Assembly: GCA_964616145.1 (NCBI GenBank) | Contig: CAZTRD010000010.1 | Span: forward strand, 1-31,268 | Reading direction: 5' to 3' | Length of the DNA: 31,268 bases | Source of the DNA: JAQTNP01 sp964616145 | Lineage (GTDB): Bacteria > Patescibacteriota > Minisyncoccia > Minisyncoccales > PEYH01 | Notes under the pieces: model-generated | Database searches by the model: none | Seen by the model: the letters and a program-made list of their open reading frames with translations, nothing else | What the model was told of the DNA's origin: nothing | Part shown: positions 17,801-25,260 of the stretch, piece after piece | Layout of the letters: the number at the start of each line of letters is the position of its first letter | Position numbering within the stretch: the stretch's first letter is position 1 | Position numbers and translations under genes: made by a program

Positions 17801-20800
17801 GGTTAGCCCCGATAGAATGATTGAATGGGAAGTTTCAAAAACGAATTTCCCCTGCAAGGTTCCAGTAATGAATCCTGTGCTGGTGGAAAATTCAACAAAT
17901 GAGTCAGCTGCTTCATCTGTTGTCCAGGTAATGGTAGCTGAATTTTCTTTTAAATCAAATGAGGAAACACTTGAAATCCCGGGGCCGCTGCTGTCAGGCG
18001 TATCAGTTATAAAATCATATATTAATGATTCGCTGCAATTATCTGAAGCATCGCAAGATCTGGCTTTGTAGTAGTATTGAGTGCTGGAATTCAATCCTCT
18101 TAATGTTACCGAATGAGAATTAGTATATCCGCTTACTCCCTGGCTCGGAGAACCATCTGGAACAGTAGAGGTAGTTGAATAATATACATTGGAAGAAGAA
18201 ATTTCATCAGTTGACCAAGTTACGACAACTGAATTGATTGTCGGCGTTCCATTGCTTACGGAAGAAATGGTTGGAGAAATATAGTCTTCTGGATTTCCTC
18301 CTGCTGTTTGAGAAACCGTGGAGGAGTAATCGGAATTATTAATGATATCGTCAACTGATTTTGTTTTGTAATAGTAAGTAGTGCTTGAAGCCAAACCAGT
18401 ATCTAGTAAATAATTTAAATTGGTATCAGTGATAGTAGCAAAAGCGCTAAAATCAATCCCATCTGTTGATCTGAATATTTCGTATCGAATCCAATCAGAT
18501 TCTGTTGCTTTATCCCAAGTGGTAAATATTCTATATTCTCCGGTATTAGGATTAGATACGTCCTGAATATACATATTTCCAGGTACAGCAGGCGCATTAT
18601 TATCTAGGGTGATTGTATCGGTATATCCTGTAACTTCATTAGCATGAGCATCTTTAAATTTAAGATAGACTGTTTTCTCGCAACCATATTCCTGATCAGC
18701 GCAATAGGCATTAAGATTCCAAGCAAACGATGTCGCATATGCCTGCCATTCTTCTGTATCAAATACTCCATCGTTTGAAGCCATGAAATAGATGTCTGTA
18801 TTGTCTGTACAAGAAAGATTAAGAGTCACCGCTATATCCTTTGCCTTATCATCCACATAGATAGTGGTAGTGGCATTTCCATTAATATTAAATCCTGATC
18901 CTCCTCCTGTTGGTGTACCGACAACAGGATCTTTCGTATCAAATTCAAATGTAGAGGAATCAGAGCTTCCTACCTGACGAGCAGCATTTCCATCATTAGC
19001 AACTACTCTGACTTTTACGGTATCATTTGATGCCCATAATCCTATAACATCTTGATCCGCATCCCAGGATATTGATTTGCTTGTACCGGTTGCCACAGAA
19101 CCAACATCTCCTGTGGTTGCCACAGCCAAAACCCAAACTGTCTGGCTGGCAGCATGAGCTTTTTTGTAAAACAAGGTATTGTTAGCGCCTCTAGCTATCC
19201 CTGATAAAGTATTTCCATCTTTATTAGAATAGGTCATCATTTCATTTTCTATCTGTATTGTCCCTGTAGCATTGAAATAGCTGGCATTTGTTCCTGCCAA
19301 TGTTACCGAAGTAGCACCAATAGTTTGCTCTGAATTAAGAGTAACTCCTAAGTCGTATAGCAGATATATTGTCCCTGTTGCTTCTTCATTTTCATCAAAA
19401 TCATATGTAACTGTGACTATTCCATCTGTCCCTTGGGATGCAGAAGCAGAGCTTACTGTCGGTTCCGTATTTACAACATACGTTATCTGTACCTCTTCTA
19501 AAGTAGGAGTGTTGCTCAAAGAATCGGTAACCATGTATACCCTGTATTGCACCCATACATCATCTATACCGTCTTTTAACATTGCATCTATATTCTCTCC
19601 TGTCGGATCTGTGAAGTATGTTGTTGTGGAGCAACCTTCTCCGCCATTATCTGGACCGCACCAGTCAGTCCAGACATTAGGGCTATCATCGCTGGGATCA
19701 ACAGGCGTTCCATTATCATTATTTGAAGCAGTCCTGATCTGGAACAGAATATCAGTATCTATATTCAAAGATTCTGTCCATTTGATAGAGCTTAATATTG
19801 TTGTTGTGTCTGTAGTATGGTATTGAGACGAATACAAAGGATATGGAGGATACAGCTGATACCTATTAATCGTATCTGAAAAAGCAGAAGCACTGTCTGA
19901 ATATCCTCCGAATACATATATTGTGTTATTAGAAGAATCAAATATCGCGCTTGTCCCTCTTAATGTTTTTTCAAATATTTCTGTTTGGGTAGTAGCGCTA
20001 GTTACATCAAAATTGACTACCTTATCTAAATATACAGATGTATCTCCACTCAAGTAATACCCTCCAAAAATCATAATCTTTTGGATTGTTCCAGCTCCCA
20101 TGCTCTGATAGTAAGCCGCACTGGTATATGCTCTTTTTGTAGGCAAGGTAATTCCTGCCAATTCGCTTGCCCCGGAATTCGGGCTCTGGGGATCAAAAAC
20201 ATATATCTTATTTGTAAAGTCAGCTGCATCAGAATCGTATCCTCCAAATATATATATCTTCCCATCAACAGGATAATATGCGGCAGATGCTCCTTTTAAA
20301 TGTACTGGCAAACCAGATGTCGTATTAGAGACAGCCCCTGTTGCTGGATTAAATTGAACAATTGTATTCAAGTATTGAGGATTATTCGAACCATCCAAAT
20401 AGAATCCTCCGAAGATATAGAACTTGTTTACATTGGGGGCAAAAACTGCTGGAGCATATTCTCTGCCAATACTTGATGGCAAATTGTATCCAGTATCAGC
20501 AGCATTACTTGAAGGGCTGGCCGGATTAAAAGAATATATATCAGCATTAAAAGTACTTCCACTGTTGTTATATCCTCCAAAGATATATATTTTCCCATCA
20601 ACAGTGCCGGCAATATCAGCGCTATGCCCTCTTAATTGTATTGGTAATACTCCAATCCCTGTAGTAGTAGCAGTATCCGCTACTGGATCATATTGAGTAA
20701 TCTGAGTTAAGTATGTTGGATCATGTGATGATACATCTTGGTAATATCCTCCAATGATATATGCCTTACTTGTTGTGGCATCATATGCAGCAGCAGTATC

Positions 20801-21160
20801 TTCTCTTCCGGAAGAAAGAACTGCTGTGGAAGTAGGAACAGTTGCTGAAGTAGGTATTGTAATACTGGCTCCGGTATTTAAATTTCCTTCATTGGTCAGC
20901 CATTTGGTCCATCCATTTTGATAGTTATCATGCCTTGGGTATTCTGCGCTCTGTCCCCCAGACCAGTCAGTTTGGGTCCAGATATATGAAAGACCGGAAA
21001 CCTGGGCAGTAAAATATATTGATACTGCCAGAATAATTAAAAAAATAGTTCCAAAAGTAATAAATCTATGGTTTTTGAAGAAATCAAAAATGTTAAAGAA
21101 GATGTTTTTTTTCTTCTCGGTAAAAGCATTAAATTCAGATTTAAAATCCAGATGCTGCAA
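11861..21160 (-). CDS. Giant membrane-anchored surface protein: six Kelch repeats plus ~22 fibronectin III domains
   Basis: 3,099 residues. A basic cytoplasmic N-terminus and one TM helix (about 33-52) are followed by QTDWSGG (63-69). Six Kelch motifs (about 118-435, each with IFGGY/IIGGYY-like strands) should form a complete six-bladed propeller; odd and even blades differ, as in three two-blade units. A 500-residue linker contains a WTDWCGPDNGGEGC stretch. About 22 FN3-like domains then run from residue ~850 to the end (core pattern ATITWTTDE...SxVEYG...TTYYYxVRSxDxxGN). A Gly-rich linker lies near 2630 and a helical linker near 2740. No C-terminal anchor or sorting signal is seen. The start codon is TTG; no ATG is suitable. 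Probable role: a long stalk for adhesion to a host or other cells, by inference. The ABC genes follow in the same direction after 43 nt. Confidence 0.93.
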   Translation of the reverse strand: MQHLDFKSEFNAFTEKKKNIFFNIFDFFKNHRFITFGTIFLIILAVSIYFTAQVSGLSYIWTQTDWSGGQSAEYPRHDNYQNGWTKWLTNEGNLNTGASITIPTSATVPTSTAVLSSGREDTAAAYDATTSKAYIIGGYYQDVSSHDPTYLTQITQYDPVADTATTTGIGVLPIQLRGHSADIAGTVDGKIYIFGGYNNSGSTFNADIYSFNPASPSSNAADTGYNLPSSIGREYAPAVFAPNVNKFYIFGGFYLDGSNNPQYLNTIVQFNPATGAVSNTTSGLPVHLKGASAAYYPVDGKIYIFGGYDSDAADFTNKIYVFDPQSPNSGASELAGITLPTKRAYTSAAYYQSMGAGTIQKIMIFGGYYLSGDTSVYLDKVVNFDVTSATTQTEIFEKTLRGTSAIFDSSNNTIYVFGGYSDSASAFSDTINRYQLYPPYPLYSSQYHTTDTTTILSSIKWTESLNIDTDILFQIRTASNNDNGTPVDPSDDSPNVWTDWCGPDNGGEGCSTTTYFTDPTGENIDAMLKDGIDDVWVQYRVYMVTDSLSNTPTLEEVQITYVVNTEPTVSSASASQGTDGIVTVTYDFDENEEATGTIYLLYDLGVTLNSEQTIGATSVTLAGTNASYFNATGTIQIENEMMTYSNKDGNTLSGIARGANNTLFYKKAHAASQTVWVLAVATTGDVGSVATGTSKSISWDADQDVIGLWASNDTVKVRVVANDGNAARQVGSSDSSTFEFDTKDPVVGTPTGGGSGFNINGNATTTIYVDDKAKDIAVTLNLSCTDNTDIYFMASNDGVFDTEEWQAYATSFAWNLNAYCADQEYGCEKTVYLKFKDAHANEVTGYTDTITLDNNAPAVPGNMYIQDVSNPNTGEYRIFTTWDKATESDWIRYEIFRSTDGIDFSAFATITDTNLNYLLDTGLASSTTYYYKTKSVDDIINNSDYSSTVSQTAGGNPEDYISPTISSVSNGTPTINSVVVTWSTDEISSSNVYYSTTSTVPDGSPSQGVSGYTNSHSVTLRGLNSSTQYYYKARSCDASDNCSESLIYDFITDTPDSSGPGISSVSSFDLKENSATITWTTDEAADSFVEFSTSTGFITGTLQGKFVFETSHSIILSGLTSETTYYYKVRSSDSSGNVSVSDEYNFSTIASSADVTPPVISNIGSSNLAYNTATITWTTDENSSSFVEFGPTTSYGRIYGQNDSVQSHTVNLPHDLDPATTYHYRVRSKDAVGNEGISSDNNFTTSADPNDVTAPVISLVSVGDPGKDQITITWTTDEESNSYVGYSLATTTYNLEQGDPTMATSHSITLVGLVPNSTYYARVKSTDPSGNIAVDNNSGTGYSFTTLASSSNPPTISNIQFSNVTHNAATVAWTTDISSTSFVEYGLDTSYGSSQGSFTMTTSHSVGLTGLLSDATYHFRVRSSNSEGVEAVSQDYTFTTETAPDITPPVISSIQTSNIDMDSADITWTTSEDANSIVEYGTSTENLNYLAGDEGIYTTSHTVSLINLTVDTTYYYQVKSRDRAGNLTTDNNSEVYYSFITVADETPPVISNVTVPVKDRNSATVIWDTDEDATSQVVYSINEDMSGSSETTQVLDLRKEHSVLLSSLTADTIYYFYVRSQDAYNNEATSSVGSFETSTAKEDVVAPVISAVATSSITLSGATITWTTDENSDSIVDYGITVALGQLAGSTSDATTTHTVSLTSLTSNTLYYFQVRSQDSSGNTATDNNGGDYYTFTTTADGTNPVISDVDAPVIDRNSATITWDTDEDATSQVEYSTSHDLSGSTNTTLVTDLRQEHSVILSSLTSSTTYYYRVKSKDAANNLATSSIYDFTTAQAKADSTAPIISSVATSSITLSGATITWTTNEDSDSIVDYGLTTALGSMTGNIDDSTTSHSISLTGLSQNTLYYFQVRSSDSSGNRRTDNNGGEYYTFTTTADTTAPVISDVDTSVIDRNSVTITWTTDEAGTSQVEYATTSNLSGSTSTTLVTDLTLQHSVVISSLTANTTYYYRVKSKDAANNLATSSIYDFTTAQAKADSTAPIISSVATSSITLSGATITWTTNEDSDSIVDYGLTTALGSMTGNIDDSTTSHSISLTGLSQNTLYYFQVRSSDSSGNRRTDNNGGEYYTFTTTADTTAPVISDVDTSVIDRNSVTITWTTDEAGTSQVEYATTSNLSGSTSTTLVTDLTLQHSVVISSLTANTTYYYRVKSKDAVDNESVSNIYNFTTATSKEDSTEPVISGVSISGISLTGATITWTTSEAANSIVDYGISIALGILKGDMEELVTSHSVSLTNLSQNTLYYLQVRSQDEAGNTTTDNNGGEYYTFTTTADTTAPTVTLGTPVVDRSSATIVWTTNEAGTSQVEYATSSDLSGSGSTDLISDLTTSHSVVISGLNANTKYYYRAKSKDAANNEGISSISNFTTAGAKADSTAPIISSVVTSNITGTSVRITWTTDESSNSIVDYGTTISLGLMAGNVDDATIAHSVTIGGLTEGTTYYFQVRSQDTSGNSTPDNNEGEYYSFTTTSDTTAPLISNVSIPLITSSSAIVVWTTDDNSTSRVSYGTSDSFGTLSDEDTTLTKVHAVTITGLAAQTQYYLKVISKDAADNTAEDDNDGDGYSFRTTTASSVVVIGGGGGGAAAQVDVDAPNITGISTADIQADSIKIRWTTNENASQLVEYGFTNDYGYISGSYEIGGSGHEVELQELFPDTVYNFRVISLDSKGNMSRSVNDVFRTKEGVGGPENQESIVNTVLGMIQKMSNPYDISQVSKALQETAEKRIQAPLIAGELPKIEPYEDSARVSWITDKESNSIVAYASADEYNANASEPYKNVVGNADESTTFHSVDITGLKSSTMYHVQVRSKISIGPEAESLDITFFTKSVNLEISNFRITKIQNNDVEFGWDTNVPSNAIIEYTDFESGKTLSQGDPNFVKRHALKLENLKQNITYSVQLISKDEYDNEAKSDKVQFTTGKDDIPPEMTQVRANSTLYPGKEVKIQTIVTWNTNEQSTSQVFWQEGTATNALTSDSPKDSSMVTKHVVVLTKFKPSTVYKFWVESEDLFGNKAKSREFTILTPKQTETVVEVIIKNFEDIFGWTKKF
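14518..15699. repeat. Near-perfect tandem duplication, 2 x 591 bp, within the FN3 array
   Basis: 14518-15108 and 15109-15699 are almost identical over 591 bp (197 codons, exactly two FN3 domains); I find only a few substitutions, near the unit ends. Neighbouring units (13.9-14.5 kb and 15.7-16.3 kb) keep the same ~590-bp period but have diverged. The array therefore grows by two-domain steps, most recently here. Confidence 0.9.
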
Positions 21161-21187
21161 TTTAGATTTATGTTATTTATTCTATCA

Positions 21188-21216
21188 ATTTTACCATAAA
21201 AAGCGTTGCAAAGTAA
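21188..21216 (-). promoter_or_regulatory. Promoter for the giant surface-protein gene
   Basis: TTACTT (21211-21216), 17-nt spacer, TAAAAT (21188-21193) preceded by TGG. The TTG start lies 27 nt downstream. The promoter overlaps the hairpin at 21197-21225. Confidence 0.45.
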
Positions 21217-21225
21217 CGCTTTTAT
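21197..21225. terminator. Hairpin upstream of the giant gene, possible bidirectional terminator
   Basis: CATAAAAAGCGTT pairs with AACGCTTTTATG around a short loop, with one bulged A. A- and T-tracts flank it on both strands. It may end a transcript entering from the right. Confidence 0.4.
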
Positions 21226-21399
21226 GTGGATAAAATTAGGGGAATATATGCCGACATTAGCAGTGTGGTATCGGTATATCCATCGTTGATGAAACCTCGC
21301 AATTTGAAATCGTATCCCCTATTCCATAATGACGGCACCTATGCCTTGCTGAAGCGCTATCAACCTGATTCCAGTAAATTTGATATTATTCATGGCTAA
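21217..21399 (+). pseudogene. Possible gene remnant, 60 open codons without a start
   Basis: The plus strand is open for 60 codons with protein-like composition (for example MKPRNLKSYPLFHNDG near the middle), ends in TAA, and is more GC-rich than its surroundings. It has no ATG start in frame at its 5' end. I do not recognise the family. It may be the 3' end of a lost gene, or chance. The rest of 21161-21654 contains no gene I can support, only short open stretches. Confidence 0.25.
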
Positions 21400-21654
21400 G
21401 AAGTATTAAGATCTGTATTAGTAATAATCTCTTCTGCAATCACTCTCCTATCAATGCTTCCATTGTTTATTAATCAAAAAAGAACCAGATGTTTTTGAAA
21501 CTCTAGCTGGGTTTTGCTTTCAGATAGCTAGACAATTCTTTTTGGAGATTCTTTTATCATCCCTGTTTGATAATATTGATATAAAAGATGTCTATCAGGA
21601 GGGTTATTTTTAACAAATGTTTTTAAAATAATATTTTTTATAAAAAATATAAAA

Positions 21655-21972
21655 TTAAAAAGCTTTGTTTTCCAGTATAACCACTCTTCTTTCTAAGACA
21701 CTAGATCCTCCGCGGGAAACCTTTTGAGATAATTCGTTTTTTATTATCCCTAAATCAAGTTTAATCATATTTAAATCATTATCTATTTTTTCAAATTTTT
21801 CATCTACTTTATCAAATCTCTGATCATGCTCTTCAAGCTTTTCAGTGTTAGAAGCTACTTGTTTTGCCAAGATTTGAATACTTCCCTTTAAATCTTCTGC
21901 AACAACGTCAAAATGGCGCATTGTTTGCTCCTAGTGTTCTTTTAATAATTGCTTGATATTCTCTTCTGCCAT
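21655..21972 (-). pseudogene. Coiled-coil protein gene with in-frame TAG (decayed paralogue of the gene at 29684)
   Basis: From ATG at 21972 the frame reads MAEENIKQLLKEH, then TAG (21931-21933), then EQTMRHFDVVAEDLKG and an 88-residue remainder. The remainder is closely similar to the intact gene at 29684 (shared RHFDVVAEDLK, NTEKLEEHDQRFDK, KVSR, LE-R-V-LE). A promoter lies at the same short distance from 21972 as in the paralogue, which shows that 21972 is the original start and TAG a nonsense mutation. A second odd spot, SRGGSSVLE where the paralogue has SRNEFSILE, also suggests decay. An internal ATG at 21921 could still give an 88-residue product; the AGGAG before it overlaps the former coding sequence. 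Function unknown. Confidence 0.65.
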
Positions 21973-21980
21973 ATACAATG

Positions 21981-22008
21981 GCTATATTACATAGAAATAT
22001 GCTGTCAA
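21981..22008 (-). promoter_or_regulatory. Promoter for the decayed coiled-coil gene
   Basis: TTGACA (22003-22008), 16-nt spacer, TATAGC (21981-21986), 8 nt before the ATG at 21972. Confidence 0.55.
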
Positions 22009-22027
22009 CAATTGTATTTTAAAACAT

Positions 22028-23152
22028 ATGATTTCAAAATATAATCTTCCTTACTTTAGAACAACTAACAACAATACAGAAATATCAAGGTTTTTAAAAA
22101 AGAAATTTCTGGCAAGGATTAAAAATATATTTCCATATCACTATTTAATACAAGCAAATCATTCTAAAATCTTAAAAGGGATAAAATTGCTTTCTGATAA
22201 ATATCCTTATTTTCTGCGTTTAGATATTTCTATGTATTATCCTTCAATTAATCATAGAATTCTGATTGAAAAACTTCCGGAAATATATAAAAAGATTTCA
22301 GATAAACCGATTTCAAAAAGATTATATAAATATTTTAAAGATGATATTCCCGTATTTTTACAGAAATCACCATATCAGAAAGGTTTGCCTATCGGCTCTT
22401 CCCTTTCTCACATACTAGCCGGCATTTTTCTGCTATTTCTGGATTTAAGAATAAAAAATCCTTTTTTGAGATTTAATGATGACTATCTAATCTTTTGCAA
22501 AACTGCAAAAGAACCAGAATTAATCCTTAAAAATACAATTGTTCCTACATTAAATGAATTGGATTTGGAATTAAATTACAAAAAGTTAAATTCTGGAAGA
22601 TTTCATAAGGATAAGGTTAATTTTATCGGTTTTGAATTCTTTTCGGGGCATCTCCTTATCCAAAAAGAAAAACTGGAAGAATTTAAAAGAAAGATTACAG
22701 AAATTACCAGATTAAACAGAAACAAATCCAAAGAAGCAATTATTAAATCGTTCAATAACAAAATCAAAGGATTTGGTCATTATTACAAGCTTGCGTCTTG
22801 CAAGACTGATTTTAAAGATCTGGATTCTTTTATCAGAATGCGCTTAAGAAGATATCTGTTAAAACAGAGGAATTTACTTCCAAAACAAGGAAATCTTGTT
22901 TTGACAAATGAATATTTAAAACAGATTGGTTTAAAATCATTGGAAAGGATAAAAAGCAGAATTAAAGAGAAAAGACCATTAAAACCAAAGAAAAGAACAA
23001 ATAGTTCTTTTCCATGGAAAAGTATAGAGGATGCAAGCATTAAATACAAGATTGACTATATTATCAAACAGATTCAATTCTTAAGCACTACGATAAAAAG
23101 AATAGAAGAAAGATTGAAGAAAACGGAAAAGAGCTTGCAGGAGAAGAAATGA
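22028..23152 (+). CDS. Reverse transcriptase, group II-like / DGR-like lineage unassigned
   Basis: A 374-residue RT and one of only two intact plus-strand genes. Motif A is LRLDISMYYPSINH (D66), motif B KGLPIGSSLSHILA (119-131) and motif C RFNDDYLIF, with the catalytic pair D151-D152. Motif C is FNDD where YADD or YMDD is usual. The thumb (about 195-290) includes KGFGHYYKL and IRMRLRRYL, resembling the maturase/thumb region of group II intron RTs, but no endonuclease domain follows. The IGxxxS(H) of motif B is close to the IGxxxSQ of diversity-generating retroelement RTs. The C-terminus is Lys-rich and coiled. It converges on the surface-protein gene at 23233, 80 nt away. Not clearly a retron, DGR or intron RT. 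Confidence 0.85.
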   Translation: MISKYNLPYFRTTNNNTEISRFLKKKFLARIKNIFPYHYLIQANHSKILKGIKLLSDKYPYFLRLDISMYYPSINHRILIEKLPEIYKKISDKPISKRLYKYFKDDIPVFLQKSPYQKGLPIGSSLSHILAGIFLLFLDLRIKNPFLRFNDDYLIFCKTAKEPELILKNTIVPTLNELDLELNYKKLNSGRFHKDKVNFIGFEFFSGHLLIQKEKLEEFKRKITEITRLNRNKSKEAIIKSFNNKIKGFGHYYKLASCKTDFKDLDSFIRMRLRRYLLKQRNLLPKQGNLVLTNEYLKQIGLKSLERIKSRIKEKRPLKPKKRTNSSFPWKSIEDASIKYKIDYIIKQIQFLSTTIKRIEERLKKTEKSLQEKK

Positions 23153-23232
23153 GGAAAAACAGAATGTTTTTTCTTGAAAGATATAAGAAAACGTCTAAGG
23201 GTTTACCCATGGACAAGGGTTTGGGAAGATGA

Positions 23233-24502
23233 TCATATTGTTACTTTTCGACACAGTATGCGCTTAGAGGAGTTGCAAGGTGCATTAGACTCCGTCATGC
23301 AGGTGGTAGGAGCCGATGTACCCCCCTCCGTCATGCCGTTGGCCGAAGTCCAGGATGCGCAGTCCGTGCCTTTGCTGCAGCCCCAAGCCGCGCCGTCGTC
23401 GCAAGTAGCTTCGAGTACGGCCCGTCTCAAACCCAGGCTTGTGTTGGTCCAGCCAACGTCCCAGCTGTAGTATGTCGCGTTAGACGCGGCAGAAGGTGCA
23501 CACGCTGTGTTAAGGGATGCAAAGACGTATCCCGCCCCGCATCCCGTAACGCATTTTGCATTGGCGCCGCTAATCCCTCCCAGATTTCCGGTATAAGTAC
23601 TACTAGTTTTGCAATAACTGATGTCAGAGGTGATGTTAACCGGGAGGCCATCTATAACGTCCGCATCCAATCCACTCCCTGATCCATCATTGCTTCCTGT
23701 CCATGCAGTACCACTTATCTTACTTGCAGCAATAGCAGCAGAAGCATTTATATCCGCATTCATAATTGCACCATCAGCAATATGGGTGCTAGTGACCGCC
23801 CCTGTACCAATAACAGTGCTGGTAACAGATCCTGCGGCCATATCAGCAGTGGCAATAGTTCCATCATCAATATCAGCACTTACTATTGTCTCATTCGCGA
23901 TATCAGCACTAGCAATAGTACCATCAGCAATATGGGTGCTAGTGACCGCCCCTGTACCAATAACAGTGCTGGTAACAGATCCTGCGGCCANNNNNNNNNN
24001 NNNNNNNNNNNNNNNNNNNNNNNNNNNNNNNNNNNNNNNNNNNNNNNNNNNNNNNNNNNNNNNNNNNNNNNNNNNNNNNNNNNNNNNNNNTACCAATAAC
24101 AGTGCTGGTAACAGATCCTGCGGCCATATCAGCAGTGGCAATAGTACCATCAGCAATATGAGTGCTAGTGACCGCCCCTGTACCAATAACAGTGCTGGTA
24201 ACAGATCCTGCGGCCATATCAGCAGTGGCAATAGTTCCATTTAGTATCGCTCCCGTATCCACGCTCCCATCTGGAAGATATCCAGACGCATCTGAGATAT
24301 ATATTTTTGTTGTCCCTGTTGCTGTTGCAGTTCCATATCCATCAAGGTATCTGGCATTAACATCTGCAGCTCCGGTGTTTAATCCAGCAGCTTTTAAGAA
24401 TGGCACTTGCCCTGAAAATACGATATAGAGCATTAATGCAGTAATTCCTACGCATATGCCTACGATAAACGTATACAATCCCTGTCTATTTAACATCTTC
24501 AT
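23233..24502 (-). CDS. Membrane-anchored decapeptide-repeat surface protein with C-terminal DUF1554-like domain (gap inside)
   Basis: The ATG at 24502 starts a short cytoplasmic tail and one TM helix (about residues 9-30, TFIVGICVGITALMLYIVF). A linker follows, then ten-residue repeats such as IADGTIATAD, MAAGSVTSTV and IGTGAVTSTH, grouped in 30-residue units. These suggest a beta-solenoid or trimeric fibre. After the 100-N gap the repeats continue, and the protein ends in ~150 residues with YTGNLGGISGANAKC and a Cys-rich tail (CASWTS...CNSSKRILCRKV), which resembles DUF1554, a lectin-like surface domain. The frame changes across the gap only because the gap length is arbitrary. The C-terminal coding part (23240-23640) is GC-rich, unlike its neighbours, suggesting transfer or domain swap. 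It converges with the RT gene. Confidence 0.75.
23700..24245. repeat. 30/90-bp repeat array, interrupted by a 100-N assembly gap
   Basis: The block beginning TACCAATAACAGTGCTGG recurs at 23805, 23955, 24091 and 24181: a 90-bp spacing after the gap, and 150 bp before it, where two extra 30-bp subunits are inserted. The 100 N at 23991-24090 are a placeholder, so the true copy number is unknown. Confidence 0.9.
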
Positions 24503-24533
24503 ATATTTTAAAAATAATTAATTATATTAATAC

Positions 24534-24561
24534 ATTCTAACATTGCAAGAAAAGATATCAA
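24534..24561 (-). promoter_or_regulatory. Promoter for the decapeptide-repeat surface protein
   Basis: TTGATA (24556-24561), 16-nt spacer, TAGAAT (24534-24539) preceded by TGT, about 31 nt before the ATG. Same extended -10 form as the 23S and MscS-like promoters. Confidence 0.6.
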
Positions 24562-24595
24562 GCATAAGCTGTGAATAAACTTTATTTCCGCTCAT

Positions 24596-24630
24596 CTCTG
24601 AAAGTATACTCAAACAGTATACTTTCAGAG
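24596..24630. promoter_or_regulatory. Perfect 15-bp palindrome with AGTATACT-N5-AGTATACT core (possible operator)
   Basis: CTCTGAAAGTATACT and its exact inverse complement flank CAAAC. The core matches the palindrome over the AbiEi start (29577-29601): the same octamer twice with the same 5-nt spacing. It lies 35 bp upstream of the promoter at 24534 and 19 nt past the end of the DUF4143 remnant, without a T-run, so an operator or recombination site fits better than a terminator. Confidence 0.6.
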
Positions 24631-24648
24631 CCCATCCAAGAAACAAAA

Positions 24649-25197
24649 TTACTTTACCCCGATAAAATCTAAGTAATTCTCCTTACTGATAACCTGATAT
24701 TTGGCATTCTTATAGCTTCCAAACCAATCCTTAGGTTTTTTTATTTTTGATTTAGGCGACCATTTAATTTCGAATCCATAAAATGTGCCGTTTTTCTCTT
24801 CTACTAAATCGATTTCCTGTCCATCGTAAGTTCGCCAAAAATAGCTGGTTTCAGATATCATTTCATAACTATTCTTTTTTGATCTTTCCATGACAACAAA
24901 ATTCTCAAATAAAGCACCTATATCATCACGATCTTTTAAATTATTAAATTGAGAAATAACTGCATTACGGATTCCATTATCATAAAAATAGTATTTTCCC
25001 TTGCCAGAAATTTCTTTTCGCAAATTCCTATTAAATCCTCCCACTCGTTTTATAACAAACGCTTTCTCTAAAATATCCAAGTATCTCCCTACTGTTTTAA
25101 CATCTAATCTTACTTGCGTAGCCAATTCATTGAGAGAAACCTCATCGCCAACTTGAGAAGCAAGCAGTTTTAATAAATCGAAAAAGTATTTTGAGAT
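24649..25197 (-). pseudogene. C-terminal remnant of an AAA/DUF4143 ATPase
   Basis: The frame is open from 25197 and reads a winged-helix segment (FDLLKLLASQVGDEVSLN, then LDVKTVGRYLDILEKAFVI) followed by the DUF4143 nuclease-like domain with FYDNGIRNAV, FENFVVMER, YFWRTYDGQEIDLVEEKNG and FEIKW (DUF4143/PD-(D/E)XK-like D-ExK pattern). The whole N-terminal AAA ATPase with Walker A/B is missing: upstream is an in-frame TGA at 25198 and then the end of the next intact family member. A TTG at 25125 could start a 158-residue product, but that would cut the winged helix. I read this as a 5'-truncated paralogue, perhaps left by recombination with 25261-26541. Confidence 0.75.
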
Positions 25198-25260
25198 TCA
25201 ACCTCTAAGCATTTCGAAATCCTACTTCTGCAAATCAAATCTACGCTCTATTTAAATTAT

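Noticed and set aside
23174..23470. 98-codon plus-strand frame with high GC
   Set aside because: It is antisense to the conserved DUF1554-like end of the fibre gene, which has clear protein motifs.
23233..24240. Leu-rich frame (MELLPLLIWPQ...) leading into the fibre protein
   Set aside because: It is the repeat region read in a wrong frame; the arbitrary 100-N gap shifts the frame. The true start is the ATG at 24502 with the membrane anchor.
23700..24245. CRISPR-like array (regular 30/90-bp repeats)
   Set aside because: The repeats are contiguous, without unique spacers, and stay in one reading frame encoding decapeptide repeats.
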